DNA of 64,000 nucleotides from Aristolochia californica (lineage: Eukaryota; Streptophyta; Magnoliopsida; Piperales; Aristolochiaceae): assembly GCA_029961685.1 (NCBI GenBank), contig JARWKL010000007.1:2562708-2626707 (forward strand), given 5' to 3'. Under the pieces are notes generated by a model. It did no database searches. It saw only the letters and a list, made by a program, of their open reading frames with translations, and had not been told where the DNA came from. Below are positions 1-14,989 of this stretch, piece after piece (positions within the stretch are counted from its first letter, which is position 1; each line of letters opens with the position of its first letter). A program made the translations under genes and the position numbers.

Positions 1-1
1 C

Positions 2-190
2 GAAGTGATTACGAGAAGTCGGTCTGCTTCACTTGTGCCCACGAGTGTGATACCGATGGCTCAGACCACGCAATACACAATCGTCGGACAGGGTGTAGCT
101 GATGAAAGTGTCCCTAGACTTGACCGAGATACTGCAGGAGAGATGTCTTTCAGGTTTCATGATTTTTCACAGGGAAGCAACTGGGTCTGA
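2..190 (+). CDS. Possible C-terminal exon of an upstream gene (partial)
   Basis: An open frame enters from the left edge and runs about 62 codons to a TGA at 188-190. The peptide is Ser/Thr- and Asp-rich and ends in HDFSQGSNWV. Its composition differs from the AT-rich DNA that follows, and the reading frame closes just before that drop in complexity, as a last coding exon would. I do not recognise the family. The rest of the gene would lie left of the window. It could also be a chance open frame. Confidence 0.3.
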   Translation, partial: EVITRSRSASLVPTSVIPMAQTTQYTIVGQGVADESVPRLDRDTAGEMSFRFHDFSQGSNWV

Positions 191-1054
191 GTGATTTCAA
201 CCGATGAGAACACATGAGCATTTTGTGTACAGATGCAAGACCGAGGAAGTTTTGCCGCATCTAGCTGGAGATGGGACATAAGATAAAAAAGGCAATGAAT
301 CTTGAGTTTGATTCAATTTAGCTAGGCAATTAATCAAATTCCAAAGTATATCTTGTTATGAATCTTGATTGATTCAATTGCCACGAGATGCCACCCTCAA
401 GATCTTGATAAAAAGCCAAAATATAAATCCATGGAATAAAAAAAATGTTTATCATTAGTTTAACCCAAGTTTCAGTCTTTTTAAGTCATATGACTTAGTG
501 GCCTCCTCTATTTAATTGAAACTAATGAGAACACCGAAGGGTTACTTGGCTAGTTGGGTTGGCATATGAAAAACCAACTAATTCTCATAACATAAGCTCT
601 CACAGTTTGCTGAACCCTTGGTTACCTAGGCTCTAATAGCAATACGACCTATAGGTTTTCAAGTAATAAGTTAGGTCTTAATCTATTTCTATTGCATTGG
701 GCAGATTCAATTTGTGGATGGAGACTTGATAATTCATCAGCTTCATTCTCTTGTAAACACTACAATAAAAAGCATTTTTGGCAAGGAGACTTCTACAAAA
801 AATCAACAATAAAAAGCATTTTTGCCACTGAATTCAATTTTTTGCCAAGAAATTTAGGGTCACTGAAGGACAGGAAGAAAGCATGATGCAATGAAAATTC
901 AACAAACTCATCATCTGGTCTACCAGAAATTGAATCCTATAGTAGCATTCTACTGCTCTACTAATAGGTGGTAGAGGGCTGGACCATGACCCATCATCTA
1001 ATCATATATGGCTTATAGTTGGGCTCACCTTTGGAACTAAACTGTCCATTTGTT
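191..1054. other. Intergenic, AT-rich, no gene seen
   Basis: No coding stretch with family resemblance was found. The DNA is AT-rich with scattered stops in all frames. It may contain the 3' UTR of the possible gene at the left edge. Confidence 0.5.
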
Positions 1055-1253
1055 CATGTTGAAATTGTACATAAATATATTTTTTAAATAAAAAACAAAA
1101 AAATATGTAATACTAACATGGGTAACTCTATTCTCTCCAGTTTCTCATCCACTGATCTATCTTGGGTGCTCATGAAGAAACCAACTTTGTTGACATCACC
1201 TTACAAATAGTGTTTCATATATTTCTAACCAAATAGCTTTTCGTGTTATATCT

Positions 1254-1286
1254 ATATATATATATATAAATAGAGAGAGAGAGAGA
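1254..1286. repeat. AT/GA simple repeat
   Basis: An (AT)n stretch passes into (GA)n. It sits inside block 1 of copy A and is missing from the matching part of copy B, so it expanded after the duplication or was lost from B. Confidence 0.7.
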
Positions 1287-1479
1287 GAACCAAAACAAAT
1301 TTAATAAATAAGGCAACTTAAAGAAAGTAATGTTACCTGATTCATATCAAACATGTTCAAGAAATTTGCATCTTTGTAGGAGTTGAATTTTATTGCCCTC
1401 TTCAACATGTCTCCTCATAAGTGTACGTGCTACAATGTAAATCCATCGGGAATTGAATTTCATTACTTCTAACATCACT

Positions 1480-2000
1480 ATCTCAAAATAACACCACAAA
1501 TAACACAAGGATATTTTGTTATTGATGTTCCCTTAATAATACTCACCACCCAAAAACCCTTGTTTAGAAAATTCCACCAATTTGCTCTATTTGCTAGAAT
1601 TTATATAAAAAAGATTCCTACTTTCTTTTAGGTCATGTGTATATGCTCATATACCTGATTAAAGTAATCTCCCATAAGAATTTCAACTAAATTCTATGTC
1701 TAACAAACTCTTCTATCTAGAATTAAAGATTCTAGATCAACTTATTAATAGAGTTATTAAAATATAAAAGAATTATTTAAACTTTTACAAAAAAAAATTA
1801 ACAAATTAATGGTAAATCAATCATGTATAACCATTATATGTTTGTCAAACATTAAGCTACATGATCAATTAATACCTATTTGGCAGATTAGAAATCTCAA
1901 CTTGATCGATTAATCCACCTTAACTGATTGATCATGCATTATCCCTTATTGGGTAACACTGTTGTAATCAATGAGAAAAAAAATAACTTTTAAATTAAAT
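1480..2000. repeat. LTR-like dispersed repeat fragment with TGATCAAT-type motifs
   Basis: This tract interrupts copy A. Its left part (TTGTTATTGATGTTCCC, then AATTCCACCAA) resembles a stretch near 45230-45330 inside the decayed Copia region. Its right part contains several TGATCAAT/TTGATCGATT palindromic motifs like those at 62940-63400. This suggests a shared repeat family, probably an LTR or its remains. No termini or target duplication could be fixed. Confidence 0.45.
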
Positions 2001-2439
2001 TAAATACTCAAATTGTTTGCTGCTTATAATAGAAGGAAACTCATATAGCAATTCTGGCAAAAATAAATAGGAGCTGAAAGCTGTATGGGCATTGCAGCAG
2101 TTGTTACCTGGAGCTGAAATGTCTTACTGCCAAAACAATTATTGTAACCCTTCTAAGTTTGTATTTGAATTTTGAAGTGATTCACGCTGAAAGCATGCTA
2201 GTTCTACCGACAACCGCCAGTTTTTTCATGGAAATCCAAACGTGGATAACAGGTCAAATCCCGCTGTCGTGTTATAAATCCTGGACGTTAACCAAGTGAA
2301 CGAAGCTGGGACCCACCTGGCATGGACCAACTGCGGCCATTCGCACTACCCGAAAAGTGCGAGCAAAACTCCTCATCATAATCACGTCACAACCATTCGT
2401 CGCTTTCTAATCGATCGACGAATGAATTCCGCTTCAGTC

Positions 2440-3056
2440 TTTGAAGACGCGGCAGAGACTCGGACGGAACGCAGAACCAACTCGGACTGGACACGGGGAC
2501 GACTCTGGCGAGACGCGGTTGCGACTCGGAGGATAAGCGGTCGGACTGGACGCGGGCAGGACACGTGCCCGACGCGAGAGGGACACGGTATCGACTCGGA
2601 CAGAACGCGGGCTCAACTCGGACTCTTGACGCAGATTCGACTCGGACTGGACGCGGGGGCGACTCGAATAAGACACGGTCCGTCTCGTTCAGCACACTTG
2701 CGCTACTCGGACGGAACGCGGGGGTGACGCGGTAACTACTCGTGCGGGACACGGTTTCGACTCGGACTGATCGCGGACTCGACGCGAGGGACACGGTCTC
2801 GACTCGGACTGCACGCGGACCCGACACGGTGGGGACACGAGGGTGACTCGCGGTTCCGACTCGCACAGCACACGTGCCCAACTCGGACGGGACGCGGGGG
2901 TGACGCGGAAACTACGCGAGCGGGACATGGTCTCGACTCGGACTGGACGCGGTTCCGACGCGTCTGGAACGCTTGGGCGACTCGAATTGGACGCGGCGAC
3001 TCGGACGGGACGCGGTGACGACGCAGAGGCGACTCGATTCGGAGCGTTATTTATCC
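2440..3056. repeat. GC-rich, CpG-rich degenerate minisatellite (GACTCGGACTGGACGCGG-like)
   Basis: About 600 bp built from variable copies of an 18-bp-like theme, GACTCGGACTGGACGCGG, with spacers such as GGGACACGG and GGGGGTGACGCGG. Clear instances lie near 2485, 2640, 2760, 2800 and 2935. The tract is far richer in GC and CpG than everything around it. Long open frames occur on both strands only because stop codons are rare in this composition; they read as Arg/Asp/Ser/Thr-rich repeats and match no family I know. It begins where homology between copies A and B stops, in the position of the H3 core promoter and gene. A similar but weaker theme occurs in the Copia element at 18320-18520. Confidence 0.75.
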
Positions 3057-3209
3057 CTGATATGAATTCGGATCACTGTTTATGAATCTTGGCTGTTCAG
3101 ACGGAATTCGATGCAGCATTTGAATCCTTTCCGTTAGCGAAGGGCCTGTGCTGCTGAACGACAAGCGTCGACGATCCTATGCCGTGGCCCGTCGAAGCCA
3201 ATGTTGTAC

Positions 3210-5178
<1,969 letters not shown>

Positions 5179-5887
5179 GTAGTCCTTTCCGTTACCGTTC
5201 TTGTTAGGGTAGGAATCGTTGCTGTAAATTGTTTGCTGAAATTTGTCGACTAATGCAAAAACTTGTTTCTCATAGTTAGCTTTTTGATCTTCCATTATTA
5301 TGTCGTTAAATTAGCTTGGAAGTTTGCTTCAGTCTGCAAGCTAAAACATGCAGCTATAATGCCCTAGGAGATTATGCGAATTCAGGCCTAAGTAATGGTT
5401 ATTAGGGTGAAATCATGGAAATAGTTGTTGTCAGGAAGCCCTTCTTTCTTCCGATTGCATGACTGTATTTTTGTTCGATGAGATGAAGATGGCAGATATG
5501 ACATTCATTTTCTTGTAGGCCAACCTCTTTGACATACAAAAGAGCAAAATCGTTGTGTCTGAAACAAAGGCATAATGTCATGCTAAATCATAAACGTTGA
5601 ATTTGATTATTGCAATCTCAGACATTCCACAAGAAATTCGTGTGAGAATTGCTATTTGAAGACAAAATTGGATATTGTTGGAGGGCCTCCTTGCCACTGG
5701 TAGCAATTTGGTGTGTCAGTGATATGGTGAGCCTTGAGATAAGCAGACTAGTACGATTTGTTGCAACAGAACTGGGGCCTTTTAAGAAATGACCAGTAAG
5801 GATGTTTGCTGAAGAAAGAGAACCACCGTTATAAGATCATCCGTCAATGGATATTTAGAAGACACCAAGGTGTAGAACTACAAAATA
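5179..5887. other. Intergenic between convergent H3 and WD40 genes
   Basis: Holds the H3 3' UTR on the left and the 3' end of the WD40 gene on the right. A short minus-strand stretch near 5700-5765 could encode a last WD40 exon, but no in-frame acceptor was found. Nothing else is seen. Confidence 0.5.
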
Positions 5888-8811
5888 TCAAGTGAAACAC
5901 ACCTGTGTCCCAGCTACAATGGTGCCATTGAGAGGATGAGCAGCACATGCTGTCACACTTTTTGATAATGGAATGTATGTGTTTCGTGTCGTTTGGTTTG
6001 TTTCCTGTGATGTGGTCTCCACTCCCTCACTGTAGAAACAAAATTTTATTAATCACCTATAAAACTTACAGTTAGAAAGTAAAACTTATATACAGTACTC
6101 ACCTGAAATCTACATGGCAAGCTGAACTTTTATGTGGGTAAAAGTCGAGTAAATGAATCCCATTGCTGGAAGAAGAACCAACTGCATAGATCTGCACCAT
6201 ACGAGATTGATAGTCATGAGGCTAAGATGGCATCCATCGCCAGCCCACAAGAATAGTTGTTTTTCGTTACTGATAGTTTATTAGTGGGTGTGGTGGGTTG
6301 GCAAGGGGAAGGGGCATAGTTGAAGTGCAAGGAAACATATGAACAAAAATAACCTAATGTGCAAGCAGTCTCTTAACCATTTGCCAGATTTCCTTGCTCT
6401 CATGAAACTATTGCATAACTTTCTAGGGCACTGATCCATTGTCCATGTCATAATGATCAAATCTAACGGTGCACTAGTTTAGCTCACAGCCTAAAAAGTT
6501 TTACCTCTTCCTACAAAATTTGGATATTCAAGAAAGGAAAAGGAATAAATAAAATTAAAAAAAAAAAAATCCAAGACCACCCTCATTAAAGATCAGATAT
6601 TTTCAATGTTGATCATATAAAAAATTTTTGCTCAGTGTGGTCCAGACATCTACCTTCATGTCCCTAAGATAACAATTGAGAAATCCAGATATCCCATTCT
6701 TGTTCTTCCATTTTTTGATTTCTAGTTCTAAAAATCTATTTTAGAGATATACACCTTTAGCTTTCTCCTGAATATCCACATTCTGCATCCAACTTACACA
6801 ATAGATTAGGATGCATCAGCTTGTCTACAGAATTAAAACCAAGAGTGGGGAAGCAAGATAATCCTACCGAATATGTTGGTATCCATGCAGGCTTTCGGAT
6901 ATTTGTATAACCCGTTGAACTATCTTCGCTGTCTCTGTTTTGCATGCAATCATCAGACAAGATCAGTCGTACAGAGCAAAAGAAAATAAAGAACTCCGAC
7001 CAATGTTATCAAATGAAGATGTTTTTGTATCCTTACAACCAAGCTGGCGGAGGGCAATGGACATGTGTGACTTGTAAACTATGAGTATTCAGTACCCCGG
7101 ACCTAAAAAGATGCAGACTGAAAGTGAAAAGAATATTGAAATGGAAAATATGATTGTTAATTGTTTTTTTTTCAGCCATCATGTATTGGTATGTCATTGA
7201 GTAAAAAACAATGATAAACCTTGCAGTAAACTTTGAAGATGTAATAAACCATACATGAATAAAGGAAAAGATAGCCATGAAAACAAAAAGCCCCTCTTCA
7301 CCTACCAACCATCATCAAGATGGAATGCCAATTGATATGGACACGAAGGATCAAAGTCAATTGAGTGTATTTCCTTAGGGACAATATTGGATTGCTCCTG
7401 CCAGAAGTTATGAAAAGATGGTTTGGTTCATTTGCACTTCAAACTTTATATGGTAGATGTTTTCAGAGCCAGAATGCAAAATGATTCATTCCTTCAAAGT
7501 AATATAAATTTGAGTTTCACTGCATACAAAACTATCAATTTGTGACAATAGCATGTCATTCCTAATCAGCTTGCATCAAGTTTTTATCGTTAAAAGCACT
7601 TCTAGCAGATACACCACAAGCGTTTCACAACAAATCTAAGAGAAATCTATCTATGTAAGTTATTCTTTGGTGCTCCTCACCTGGGCTTCAACTTCTAGTT
7701 AATGATTTCCATGGTATTCAATTGGCTTCTTAAACTTTGAAAATGCAGAACATCTTTACAAGAAGAAGTCCTATCAAAAAGTCGGTTTATTTAGCTCTAA
7801 GGGTAAATTGGCCAGTCACTTTTTGAGTAATTTTTTTAAGTTTAAAAATTGAGGGTATGGTTGTACGTTTCCAGAAATAGTAGCCTGGTCACAGCTATCT
7901 TCGTGCTCTTCTCAATTTTTTCTTTCTTTATTCTCACTGTCTATTCTGTCTTATTCTTCTTTTACACCTTTACAACTAAATTTTTTACAAGAACCAGAAC
8001 TTAAATACAATTCCTAAAGAAAACCATACAGGGACTTTCTGTTTTGACTGTTGAGGTGACGGCCCTTAGGCACATTAGGTGCTGGCTTGTGTTTATGAAT
8101 GTGAACTAGCCAGTAAGAACTCTTGACAGTATTCGATAACAGTGTCTAGTAATTTTTTAAGCTACATGCAGCTACATATATGGTTCAAGTGAGTTGAATA
8201 GCTGATAGTAAGTTTGAAATACAGACTTTTTCACAGGCATGCTACCCTCATTTAAAACCAATAAAAAAAGCAAAGGAATGCGGCTTAGACAACTCAATTG
8301 TGTTAAGAACTAGTGACTTCTATGGGTGCTATAATGATGATCATGCAAATACAGAAGAACAACTGCTCAACTCATTCTCCATCTGCATCCAGAACAAGGT
8401 TTGACAAGTTCTTACTTCTATGCTAAAAAATCCCGGTCGTCAATTGTCCTCAGGATTACTGAGGATTCATTATACAAAATCTTTTACTAGTTAACATTTC
8501 TAGCATAATGTCATTAGGAATAGCAGGAATTAGAAGCAAACACTGAATCTGGAAGGTGTTTAAAATTGTGAAAAGATTAAAAGAATCCAACTAAATTTGC
8601 ATTACCTTCAATGAAGTAATTGTCTCCAGCATGCTTGATAGCTTCATAGATGTCATTGGAGGATTATGTACCTACTCCAAAACCATGACAATAAACATGT
8701 GAATTAACAGGAAAAGTAGTAGCACATTGATGAGAAGGAACTAAAGGACATGGTTTTTACATTGATTCTAAAACCGAGTAGGAGATCATATTTCAGTCTT
8801 AAAGCAACCAA

Positions 8812-8872
<61 letters not shown>

Positions 8873-11800
8873 GCAAGTGCAAGGTCATGTTGCATATGAC
8901 ACTTTAAAAAGGGGATAAACCCAAAGATATGGCTCACTGCACAATCTGGAATATCAATATGGAAGTAGAAGCCTGAGCTCTTCACTCTTAATGACATCCT
9001 TTGTGTTCATATGAGCCTCTAGCACTCTTTATTTTATAAGTTTTTCCTTTGTAGAAATAGGATTACAAAAGGAGAGACTGCAAGGATCTACACCTTCATA
9101 TCAAGCTTCTCTAATCACCAGAGAAATTCACCCCACTCCTAACAGTGAGGAATCAAGATCTCTGCCTAGTCTTATTTCTTTTGATTCAGGTTAATTGATT
9201 TTTGTTTTGGGGGATTGTATTGATGATTTTGTTATTTTCTTGTTTTTTGTCATTGTTTTCCTTTAGCTAGCTTATCATAAAGAGCTATTTGCTCTTTTGT
9301 TTATCTCCTATTCTTTTAATGAAATTATCATCATTCTTATTGGTATCATTTTATTGTTTAATTGCTCTTCCTCACTACCAAATCCAATTAAATACACAAA
9401 AATATACAGTTCAATAACAATGAGTAATGAGATTCCGTTGAAGAAATCCAATAAAGGAGAAATTGCATAAAAAGAAGAGAAAGCTGCAAGCAGAAACAAA
9501 ACATAAACTCAAAACAGAATCAAAGGAATTGCCAACAACAAGATGTTGCCCAGAAGCACCCTGCCTAGCCAAAGAATCTGCCAGCCCATTAGCACTTCTT
9601 GAAGTGTGACACGAAGAAATAGACAGAGCTAGATAAGTCAAAAAAAAATTCCTCAAAATACATTAAAAATCTCCATAGAGGAACTTTCTTTTCCCAACAA
9701 CCTACTAAGTACAAGTGAAGAATCTCCCTCTAGTATAATAGGTGCAGGGAAGTTAGCTGAGTAAAGTCTTAAGACCCTGAAGAAGGCTGTGAATACTGCC
9801 ATTGTGGAATCGCACAAGCCAAAAGGAGCATAAAAAACAAGTTTTGAATCTCAACATTAATTAACATGAAAGTAGATATGAAAGTTTAGAGAAAAATGGT
9901 TCAAAAGAAGGAACTATTTATCTTTTTTACATGATAAAATAAAAAAAATATCAAAAGAATATAAAAGATAGAACATAAATAGAAAACCTTATTACTTGCA
10001 TAAGAGTATTGGTCTGATATGAACACTTAATCGTCAAATTACCTCTTTGTGGCTTTGGAAGGCAACAGATGTTTTTCCTCCACGTAGATCCCATGCATAA
10101 ATAATACCATGTTTATTGGCCCCAAAAATAACCTATTGAAAATTCAATACAAGAAATAATATGGTTCATTACTAAAGAACAAGTGCAAAAAGAGAAATAC
10201 GATTAACCAAAATAGCAAGAGCTAGCCAAATGTGTTTAATCAAACCTTGGAATCTGATAAAGATTCATTGACTAGATAATTGTTTTCAATTGTTTTGGGC
10301 ATGTAAGCTGGAGTTGATCCAGGCTTCAGTGAGTTAGCTCCCAAAAAACCAGCAAAGGAATATAATAGAAAATTTAGCTTTTAAGCCATGGGAAGAGAAA
10401 CCACAAAGTTTAACATAACTGACCCAATTTTCCATGTTTAATTGGATGCTATTGAGTGAACTACGTGAATTTGAGGTTAGCTCAAGATATGGGTAATGAC
10501 TTAGCCGCCTGTCCCATGCATAAATAGCTCCATTGAGGCCAGATGCAAACAATCTGCACAAAAATACAAAGACCCCCCAAGTAAAAGAAATGACATGAAA
10601 ACGGAAAGTATGAGAGTAAAAACGAACATCTAGGATGAAGCACCAAAGGGAAAGGGAAGGAATCCAAAGTATTTATATTTTATGTTCTTGTGCCACTTAT
10701 ATGCCCTTAGATGAGTGCCCGATGTTACTGTAGAATTAGATTTAAAGGTAAAATATGCTGAACTCAGTATTCTAAAGATATAATTTAAGACAATAAAGAT
10801 AGTAAAAGGACAGAAAATATTGATAGCCAATGCTTATTGATCATAGGTCTAATTTCACCAGTCAGCCAAATATTGTTGTTTGCTTCTCTTTGTCAAAAAG
10901 TAGAAAATGTTTTCCTCGAGTGTTATACTCAGACAAAAGAATAAGTTGCCGACCTTGCATTGTCATCTGAGGTAAAAGTAACATCAGATACTCCACTGCA
11001 GGCTTCCAAGCCATGCAATGTGCTAAGCTTCATTTTTAGCACCTGTATGATAAATAGGCAAGTAAATGATGTAGAGAATCTCAACAAGAACAAAATACAC
11101 TCATGGGGATGTGAAACTCATGGTTCATATTTCCAAATGTGGCTTCAAAACTATGAACATGAAGGATGACATGTGACTAACAAAATGAAACAAGAGAGAA
11201 AATATGATAAGATGAAAAGCAGCTGAGAACGAAGAAACTCAAAAAGAAAATAATAAATGATGTTATATGATAGTAAAACAATTACAGAGAGCAGACCAAA
11301 TGAGGATGAACATAATGCGAAATTATTACATCGACAATTGTGAAATTTCGTGAAGCTTACTTCAACTGGATCAGAAGAAACGTAACCAATGTCAAACATG
11401 AGGACTTCATTGTGCCGTAAAGAAGCACAGGCGACCTGTATTTAGGGCATAAAGTTTCAATACAAGCTGAACCTTGAGTATAAATTGAGAGAATTGTCAA
11501 ATTCAGAGCTACACCTCATCTTGGTTAGTTGTATTCCAGCGAACAACATCAAGTTGTCGATTTGTAGAAATGTGTAGCACTTGTTTTGCCTCATCTTCAT
11601 GAAAACCAGAAAAAAAATTAAATTGGTCCAAAAGCTTTTTGAATAAGTAATATTGGCCATTAGATGACTGAACCCACTATAACTTGAGTTAGAATAAACT
11701 GCGCATTGGGGTCATATAAAGAAAACATAGGTCATCAAGTGGACTTACTTGATGACAAACCATTAGTAGTGCAAGAAACAGTTTCAAAGTCATGCACCGT

Positions 11801-14587
11801 TAAACACCCACTCTTACTAACTGTTGCTAGATATATTCCCTGCAAAACTCCAGAAGATTTATCCATATTAATAAACAACAAGTAAACAAAACTACTAATC
11901 AATAACTTCGTTTAGAATAGACCAACTTCTCTTGAGTCATGGATGAACATGAAAACATGAGAGGATTTGTTACTTAAAGTGATCTATCATGAGCATGACT
12001 ACGGGTGGGCACGAATCCAGGCGGGGCTGGTTTTTGAAAACCTGAGTTCACTCCACGAATCTAACCCTAATTTTGTCGATTCTTCTGATATTTTATGGAT
12101 TTTATTAGTAACCATTATATTATGTGACTATTGATCAGTTTTGCCTGATTATCCTCGGATAAAACATATATCAAAAGAAAAAAAATTAACATAAAACAAT
12201 CGAACGAGATGACAAAACAGTAGAGGGATAAAAGGAACAAGTAATGGAATACCCCTTATCAGTCCTGTCTGTTACATGTTTACACCCTTATTTTTTTAAA
12301 CTGTATTAGTAACTATTATATTACTTGACAGATTACCCATTCACATGATTATCCACAGGTAAACAGATAATCAAAAGAAAACAGAATAACCTTAAATTGA
12401 GCAATATGGGTAATGAAAGATTGGAAACATAAATAATATGTGTGATAGTATACCCCTTACCTGTTCTGTTCCTTACCTGTTTACACCCCTCAACAGATTT
12501 CTTAACCTACTTCCTTTATTTTTTTTAAAAAGCAAGTTGAAACCTTGAAAACTCAAATATTAGACAAAGGGCTAGCATTCACCTTTCTGTCAAATTCCAG
12601 TCCTGATATACCTTCCCTGAAAAAAATGTAGTTTCAGCAAAGCTCACTAAGACAACTAAAAAGTGCTATTTAAGAGAGTATTTGAAACTGAAACTAAGTA
12701 TAAAAGAAAAATAACATTGATTAGATCTCCACATGTTTTCAAATAACTCACATATTCAGCTAATGAATCTTTAAAAAGGTTGAATCTGGAGAAAGTCAAA
12801 GCCTTTATGACGTTATGCAAGGCACAAATCAAATCACAGACATTTAAATGTGTTTTTGGAGTCTCAACTTTCATTTCATTACACTGTTGAAATCACTTGA
12901 TATAAATGTTCGTAAAAACAAAGTTGACAATTTATGGCCACTGATTGTTAGCAATAAAAACGGTTGGGATGTGATTCCTACCTCTTCATAACAGAAAAAA
13001 TAATCTACAATGGGGATGCCTATTCATTTGAGAGTGCAAAGTAGTTTTGTATTCAAATCACTTTCACCAACACAATTGGACAAAGATCTTCCCTTAAATT
13101 GTGCAGTTGGAGCCACCTAAATGTTTCTAACCAAGTAACCTTCACAGCTGTTAATCAATTATAGTGGCAGAAGTGAGATCTCTGCCTTTATATATCAGAA
13201 ACACAATCTCATTTAAAACAAAAAAATCAGAAGCACCACAAATGAGAACATCTATTCATTTGGAGAAAGTTGTGAGAATGCAGAGGAGTTTTAAATGCGA
13301 ATGAGAGTCACTAGTATAAATAGAGAGAGGCATTATGGCATTTGAAAAGCTCTGAACCAAAACTTTAGAAACTCTTACCTTGTGAGAGGTATTTGGTGAT
13401 TCCGGTTTGCATCATTAACTAGACGAGTTAACTGTAGCAAAGATCAATATGAGTTTAGAGAGAAATTGAAGCACTACGTAAGCATATCATGTATGTCAAT
13501 GAAGAGGAAGGATGAGAGCATATCTACCTGTGTTCGACAAATTTCTCCATTGACACTGCTGCACAGAGGGAAGGCTCCTATCTTAAATACAACAAGATAA
13601 TCAAGTATTCAGAGGATAGTCAGCCACTTGTTAAATAAAGTAATTCATGGAAACAATACATAGAAAAAAAATAAAAAAACGAGAACTGGAATAAGAGAAG
13701 TCAGATGAAGTGATAATGCAAATGAAAAGAGGGCCGAGATGAAGCTGCACGTGGACCTCTGAGTATTCATCCTAACTTTTCAGAGAAATTCGTCATGAAA
13801 TGAGACGTGTGTCTTGCAGGACCAAAAAATTTCATTTAACCAAACTATTTTTTTATTGCAGCAAAAAAAAAAATTTAAGTTGTCGCCTGGTCCATCCCAA
13901 AACTCCTAATAGCCAAAGTTATCTTTCCTAAAATTTTTCCCACAGAAAACGCAGACACATACACGGAGCATGAACTAAGCCAACAGAACGTACACCTTGC
14001 TCTGGAACCATATAAAATTATTTTCCCCTAACAAAAGCTACATCAAAACACGTCAAAGTATTGTCGACTTTGTGATCCATCCATAGATTTGCTGTTTTAA
14101 TTATTTCAAATCAAGAGAACAAGGTCTTTCAGGTGATAGTTGATAAATAAATTCTCGGAGACAGAAAACTATCTCCGTTCCCTCCAAGTAAGAACATCTC
14201 TTCATCTCTTTCATTTCAGATAAAAATTCGATTATCGATGGCATATCCGAACTACACTCGCTGGAAACCAGAGTAGATCCCGAGCTTTAGAAACTTCAAC
14301 ATACACAACGTTTAAAAAAGCAAAACAGATACCTACACTGACCTCGCCATATGATTCAACCAATAAACTAGAATATTCATGTCGAAGCTTCGATGAGATC
14401 CTGCCACTAAGTTCAGCAAGACTCCGCTTCCACTGAGGCCTTCCGTAAAAGCAAAATGCGAGTAAAATTTCCAGTCGTAGAATGAATGGCATTCAAGATT
14501 AGTAACCCTGAAGAGAGGGATTCGTTACCTTCGAAGGCGTTTAGGTTTGTCAGGAGAAGAAGCGCGAGGGATGACATACCTCTCCAT
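5888..14587 (-). CDS. WD40-repeat (transducin-like) protein, 17+ exons
   Basis: Exons rebuilt by frame and GT-AG sites, in transcript order: 14587-14529, 14439-14343, 13581-13528, 13431-13379, 12616-12583, 11839-11749, 11594-11515, 11435-11361, 11042-10954, 10553-10424, 10132-10043, 8671-8606, 7397-7306, 7102-7037, 6934-about 6760, 6191-6103, 6029-5903. About 490 residues starting MERYVIPRAS. Two blades end in WDRR (W224-R227) and WDLR (W268-R271), resembling the DWD box (WDxR) that lets WD40 proteins bind DDB1 of CUL4 ubiquitin ligases; that role is inferred. Other blade-like strings are SKSGCLTVHDFE and NGIHLLDFYP. The exon 15 to 16 junction is unresolved: the frame meets TAA at 6759-6757 before any GT donor. 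The C-terminus is also uncertain; without a further exon it stops at 5888. I cannot name the orthologue. Confidence 0.8.
8814..8870. repeat. (CT)n microsatellite
   Basis: An uninterrupted 57-bp CT tract in a WD40 gene intron. It is a GA tract on the transcribed sense strand. Confidence 0.95.
9300..9840 (-). mobile_element. LINE 3'-end fragment (RNase H remnant)
   Basis: Minus-strand translation gives an RNase H-like tail of plant LINEs: IILEGDSSLVLSRLLGK near 9750-9700, then RSANGLADSLARQGASG near 9590-9550. Stops and a frame change separate the pieces. It lies in WD40 intron 11 on the same strand as the host gene. 5'-truncated copies like this are typical of LINE insertion. The ends are approximate. 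Confidence 0.7.
12105..12490. repeat. Imperfect ~200-bp tandem duplication in a WD40 intron
   Basis: Two similar units: each starts with TAGTAAC(C/T)ATTATATTA, has ATCAAAAGAAAA in the middle and ends near CTGTTTACACCCC or TGTTTACACCC. Noncoding. Confidence 0.65.
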
Positions 14588-14989
14588 TGCGAGTAAAGAT
14601 TTCAAGTAGGGAAACAAGGAAAAGAAGAGCGAGAAAGTGTATTTGTCCAGAAGGCGAAGAGGATTTCAGGCTTCACGGTTGTGTTTCCCGCGCTAAATCA
14701 AGTGAGATGAGGGCGTTTTTGACATTTTAGGATCTACAACAATTTTTTTATCGGAAAAAGATCTACGACAATTTGCAACACTTCAAATACCAATGTATGG
14801 GAATCTTTCCATTGTTCCATTCTGCCAATTAACTAGACGAAAACAAGAGAAAACAAACCGAGTTCTGCTTGAAATAGTTACAAATTACTAGAGGACGCTA
14901 ACAATTTCTTATTTGCTTAGAATGTCCAGTACATCAGATTGGCCGCAATGTTTGAATTATTTTCCCGACTGATCCTACCATCCATCCTT

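Larger units (their letters stand above)
1055..2430. repeat. Copy A of a ~2.16-kb tandem duplication (H3 upstream region)
   Basis: Two blocks match copy B at a constant offset of about 2156-2159 bp. Block 1 (about 1055-1440) matches about 3210-3530, including the stretch ATCACCTTACAAATA. Block 2 (about 2160-2430) matches about 4317-4617, including TTTGAAGTGATTCACGCTGA. The material between the blocks (1480-2150) does not match its counterpart and looks like an inserted or replaced repeat. Block 2 corresponds to distal promoter DNA of the histone H3 gene downstream of copy B. In copy A it is followed by the GC-rich array, not by a gene. It carries an ACGTCA hexamer at 2384-2389, a known plant histone promoter element. 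Confidence 0.85.

Noticed and set aside
2160..2430. Copy A as the promoter of a second H3 gene
   Set aside because: No H3 coding sequence, octamer palindrome or matching TATA box follows it.
2296..3085. Long overlapping open frames on both strands in the GC-rich tract as genes
   Set aside because: They exist because stops are rare in this repeat. The peptides are Arg/Ser/Asp low-complexity and mirror each other across frames.
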